This document shows, in pieces, positions 61,919 through 64,000 of a DNA stretch of 64,000 bases (its first letter is position 1; the number at the start of each line of letters is the position of its first letter). Source of the stretch: Parvularcula sp964219355. Lineage in GTDB: Bacteria; Pseudomonadota; Alphaproteobacteria; Caulobacterales; Parvularculaceae. The notes under the pieces were generated by a model that searched no databases, had not been told where the DNA came from, and saw nothing but the letters and a program-made list of their open reading frames with translations. The stretch covers positions 558,001-622,000 of the forward strand of contig CAXPOZ010000001.1 in assembly GCA_964219355.1 (NCBI GenBank), given 5' to 3'. The translations under genes were made by a program, and so were the position numbers.

Positions 61919-62469
61919 CAGGATGCGCCCTCCCCGCCATTCTTGCGATTGCGGGCCCAATCCCGGCCCTCTTCGCCATCAAAGGCGCAAACCTTTTCGC
62001 CCATCGAGATGATCCCCTCGACATCAGCGAGGTCTTCGGTCAGCGCGTGAACGAGAATACTGTCGTCATGCAGATCGATTGTGACTGTTCCCGGCGTCAG
62101 TGTGATCGAATTGCCAAAAATGGTTTTGCCCAGATCGCTCGCCTGTCGGGCGGGAATGTGGATCATCTTCGGCGAGAGCTTCAGCTTCGGGCGGAGGACC
62201 TCGCGGGCAACGGCGATGTTTGCCTTGCCGATCTCGAATGTCAGCCAGAGCATGTAAGTGACGATACCGGGGAAGACGCGGGTCGGCACACCTTCGCCAT
62301 CCATGACGCCCGCACGGTCAGAGAGCCAGACTGTGAGCATCACGCTCGCCACGCCAAAGCAAAGCAGCGTCGCATGGGTGAAATATCCCGACAGCAGCAG
62401 CCAGAGCGCAAACAGGCTCAAGCCCAATGCCAGCGGACGTCCGGCCTGTCTGACAAGGTTTCTGAGCAT
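61918..62469 (-). CDS. mnhE: Mrp-type antiporter subunit E
   Basis: A 183-residue MrpE protein with two or three N-terminal helices and a cytoplasmic domain. Family marks are SPKMIHIPARQ, FGNSITLTPGTVTIDLHDD and ILVHALTED. It is the first gene of the operon, so the promoter must lie in 62470-62634, where I see no clear box. The operon exchanges Na+ (or K+) for H+, using the proton motive force that the aa3 oxidase of this window helps generate. Confidence 0.94.
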   Translation of the reverse strand: MLRNLVRQAGRPLALGLSLFALWLLLSGYFTHATLLCFGVASVMLTVWLSDRAGVMDGEGVPTRVFPGIVTYMLWLTFEIGKANIAVAREVLRPKLKLSPKMIHIPARQASDLGKTIFGNSITLTPGTVTIDLHDDSILVHALTEDLADVEGIISMGEKVCAFDGEEGRDWARNRKNGGEGAS

Positions 62470-62634
62470 AATTCCCTAGCGAGAGAGGCTGCGGGATTAC
62501 CGCAGCGACGGCGTTAAGATCGACGCCACCCGTCGCCGGAGAGCGTGGCGCGCAAAATCGCAAGATTTTCGCCGAAAGCAACACCCGGAGACGGGAAATT
62601 AGACAGTTTTCTCAGCCGAGAGGGGTAGAAAGGG

Positions 62635-63777
62635 CTAATCGCCGAGCGGATCGAGCTGAATTCCGCGCCGCCAATCCCAATATCTGAGCGCCGTGCGCGA
62701 GTAGTCGCGGGCCATCATGTCGAAAATCCCGAGAAGATATTCACAATCCTGCTCGGAGACCTCCGGCCCCCGGCTTTCAGGGTCTCGAATCAACCGCGCC
62801 CGCACCAGAAGGTCGGAGAAATCACTCCGCGACATCCCGGCCGACTTGCACATGACCGCGAAAGGCTCGCCGCCGCGATCAAAGAGAATCCGTTTTGCCG
62901 TCTCGGAGGAGACACCTGCCATGAAGCCGACTGCCATGCAGAGCTCTGGCGTAGGATTGGCAAAGGCGTTGGTGAAGGTTTTCTGGACGACCTCGAGCGA
63001 GACCGTCTCGCCATTCGGGCCCCTCGCCCGGTGGCGGCGGTCACAAAGCTTGAGAACGCCTTTTGTCACCGGATCGGGTTCTGGATCCGGGAAGACCTCG
63101 CAATAGAGGTTCTTCAGCGCGTCCTGCAGCACCGAACGGTCCATCGCGAAACGCGAAAGCACTTTGCGCCGCGCTGGCCGGTCGAGCCACCAGAACATCG
63201 TGAAGCCGTGGCGCGGCGTCAGCTCCCGGCGGGTCAGGAGCGGCTCGCGCAGGACGTAATTCTCCTCGGTCATCGCGACCAACTCATCGAGGCGGCGCTC
63301 GCCGATCCGGACGTCCGGGCGCTGCAGCAGGTGCAACACCACTTCGATATCCGGATAACTCAGCAGGCTATCAATGACGGCCTCATTCAGCTTCAGGCGG
63401 CGGGCGATCACCTGACGGTGCGCGACGCTGACGCCTGCGACTTCAATCAACTGGACGTCCGTGATCTCCTTGAGTTCTTTGAGGAGCGGGGTCGAAACCT
63501 CGATCTGCTCGAGCAGCATCCGGCGCAAGAGGAGCGCTGGCGGGGCAAGCACCCGGGACAGCCGCGTGCTGATGTCGATCTTCACCTTGAGAGGCACATG
63601 ATCGAACAGCTGGTCGAGAATATCCGCCGTGAAGGCGCGCTCATTCTCGTTCATCTGCCCGGCAGGCAGCGACAGGACATCGACAAGCCGACTGGCAAGC
63701 TCAGCCCGCTGGATTTCAGGGGCTCTGCCTTTCTTTTCCTCCGAATTATCGGGGTCCTGGGCCACAGCGTTCATCAT
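62635..63777 (-). CDS. DUF2336 family protein
   Basis: A 380-residue soluble helical protein of the DUF2336 family. The repeat-like parts are AELASRLVDVLSLPAGQMNE, AFTADILDQLFDHVPLKVKI and LEQIEVSTPLLKELKEITDV. HRQVIARRLKLNEAVIDSLL follows, and the C-terminal segment is CMAVGFMAGVSSETAKRILF. The family is alphaproteobacterial with no settled role. It lies 165 bases upstream of the antiporter operon on the same strand. The paralogue at 39119-40090 is much diverged. Confidence 0.88.
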   Translation of the reverse strand: MMNAVAQDPDNSEEKKGRAPEIQRAELASRLVDVLSLPAGQMNENERAFTADILDQLFDHVPLKVKIDISTRLSRVLAPPALLLRRMLLEQIEVSTPLLKELKEITDVQLIEVAGVSVAHRQVIARRLKLNEAVIDSLLSYPDIEVVLHLLQRPDVRIGERRLDELVAMTEENYVLREPLLTRRELTPRHGFTMFWWLDRPARRKVLSRFAMDRSVLQDALKNLYCEVFPDPEPDPVTKGVLKLCDRRHRARGPNGETVSLEVVQKTFTNAFANPTPELCMAVGFMAGVSSETAKRILFDRGGEPFAVMCKSAGMSRSDFSDLLVRARLIRDPESRGPEVSEQDCEYLLGIFDMMARDYSRTALRYWDWRRGIQLDPLGD

Positions 63778-63884
63778 GATCGCCGTTATCTAGGGCACCA
63801 GCCTTAATACGCGGTTTCCGCTGGCCAGCCCCGCAGGCGCCAGCTAGACATGGTGAAGACGGGAATACTGACCGGAGTGATGCC

Positions 63885-64000
63885 ATGGACCGCCGCCTTC
63901 TGATTGCACTTTCTGCCGCTCTTGGCGTGGCCGCCTGCGCATCTCCGCAAGTGGGCGATGACGGGGCTTACTACCCGGCGGGCTATTCGGATGGCTGCCG
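63885..64000 (+). CDS. Small lipoprotein, 3' end outside window
   Basis: The first 38 codons of a gene starting with ATG at 63885, with GGAG seven bases upstream. MDRRLLIALSAALGVAAC is a lipoprotein signal peptide with lipobox GVAAC and Cys18. The mature part begins ASPQVGDDGAYYPAGYSDG and runs off the window. No family can be assigned. Confidence 0.7.
   Translation, partial: MDRRLLIALSAALGVAACASPQVGDDGAYYPAGYSDGC

Noticed and set aside
1..64000. tRNA, rRNA, CRISPR arrays or insertion sequences
   Set aside because: The gaps between genes are short; no cloverleaf, repeat array, transposase or terminal inverted repeats were seen.

Overview
The window is high-GC bacterial chromosome with tightly packed, often overlapping genes and no stretch above 300 bases without a gene (the longest gap is 4271-4539). 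The gene families point to an alphaproteobacterium: an alphaproteobacterial-type gene transfer agent (GTA) cluster, DUF1491, two DUF2336 proteins, a stand-alone DnaA domain IV protein, a ctaC-ctaD-ctaB-coxF-like-ctaG order, and degP next to a two-component pair and glnE. The genus cannot be fixed from sequence alone. Nothing resembling rRNA, tRNA, an insertion sequence or a CRISPR array was seen. || Layout. 1-4270: the end of folA, a dienoyl-CoA isomerase-like crotonase, a small membrane protein, and an overlapping operon for spermidine synthesis (ornithine/lysine decarboxylase, speD, speE). 4540-13410: a Tat-exported PhoD lipoprotein, a type I secretion ABC/HlyD/TolC trio without an adjacent substrate, and a membrane PAS histidine kinase. 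13392-22689 (minus): degP, response regulator and sensor kinase, then HU and glnE; also a DnaJ-class chaperone and a GAF-PAS protein. || 22780-36024 (minus) is a complete GTA structural cluster, gp1 to gp15, with small and large terminase, portal, prohead protease, HK97-fold capsid, connectors, tail tube, tail assembly chaperones, a short tape measure, and baseplate/host-interaction proteins including an NlpC/P60 peptidase. Two features stand out. First, the second tail chaperone (gp10.1) has no start codon in its frame, while gp10 carries an in-phase GGGAAAG heptamer. This is the lambda G/GT slippery sequence, so a -1 frameshift fusion is predicted. Second, the putative GTA promoter holds the 14-mer AAACTTATCCCCGC exactly 15 bases upstream of a TATAGT -10 box. 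The same 14-mer, with the same spacing to TATCAT, lies in front of a gene 18 kb away for a DnaA-domain-IV-like DNA-binding protein (53590-53985). That protein is a good candidate GTA regulator. A third copy lies inside the prohead protease gene. || 36070-46000: a YcgN-like cysteine-rich protein, a bifunctional PBP1A-type penicillin-binding protein, DUF2336, DUF1491, a soluble PAS kinase, a secreted unknown protein, SufE and a lipoprotein alpha/beta hydrolase. 44306-49032: the cytochrome aa3 oxidase operon, whose subunits I and II both carry unusual insertions. 49191-53618: TldD, a membrane-anchored amidohydrolase, a DUF6812/J-domain protein and GluQ. 54153-62469: an Mrp-like cation/proton antiporter operon (E-F-G-MbhDE-like-B-C-D-D-x-D). 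Its C subunit carries a histidine-rich insertion of about 165 residues, and the operon ends at a clear intrinsic terminator. A second DUF2336 protein and the start of a small lipoprotein gene close the window.
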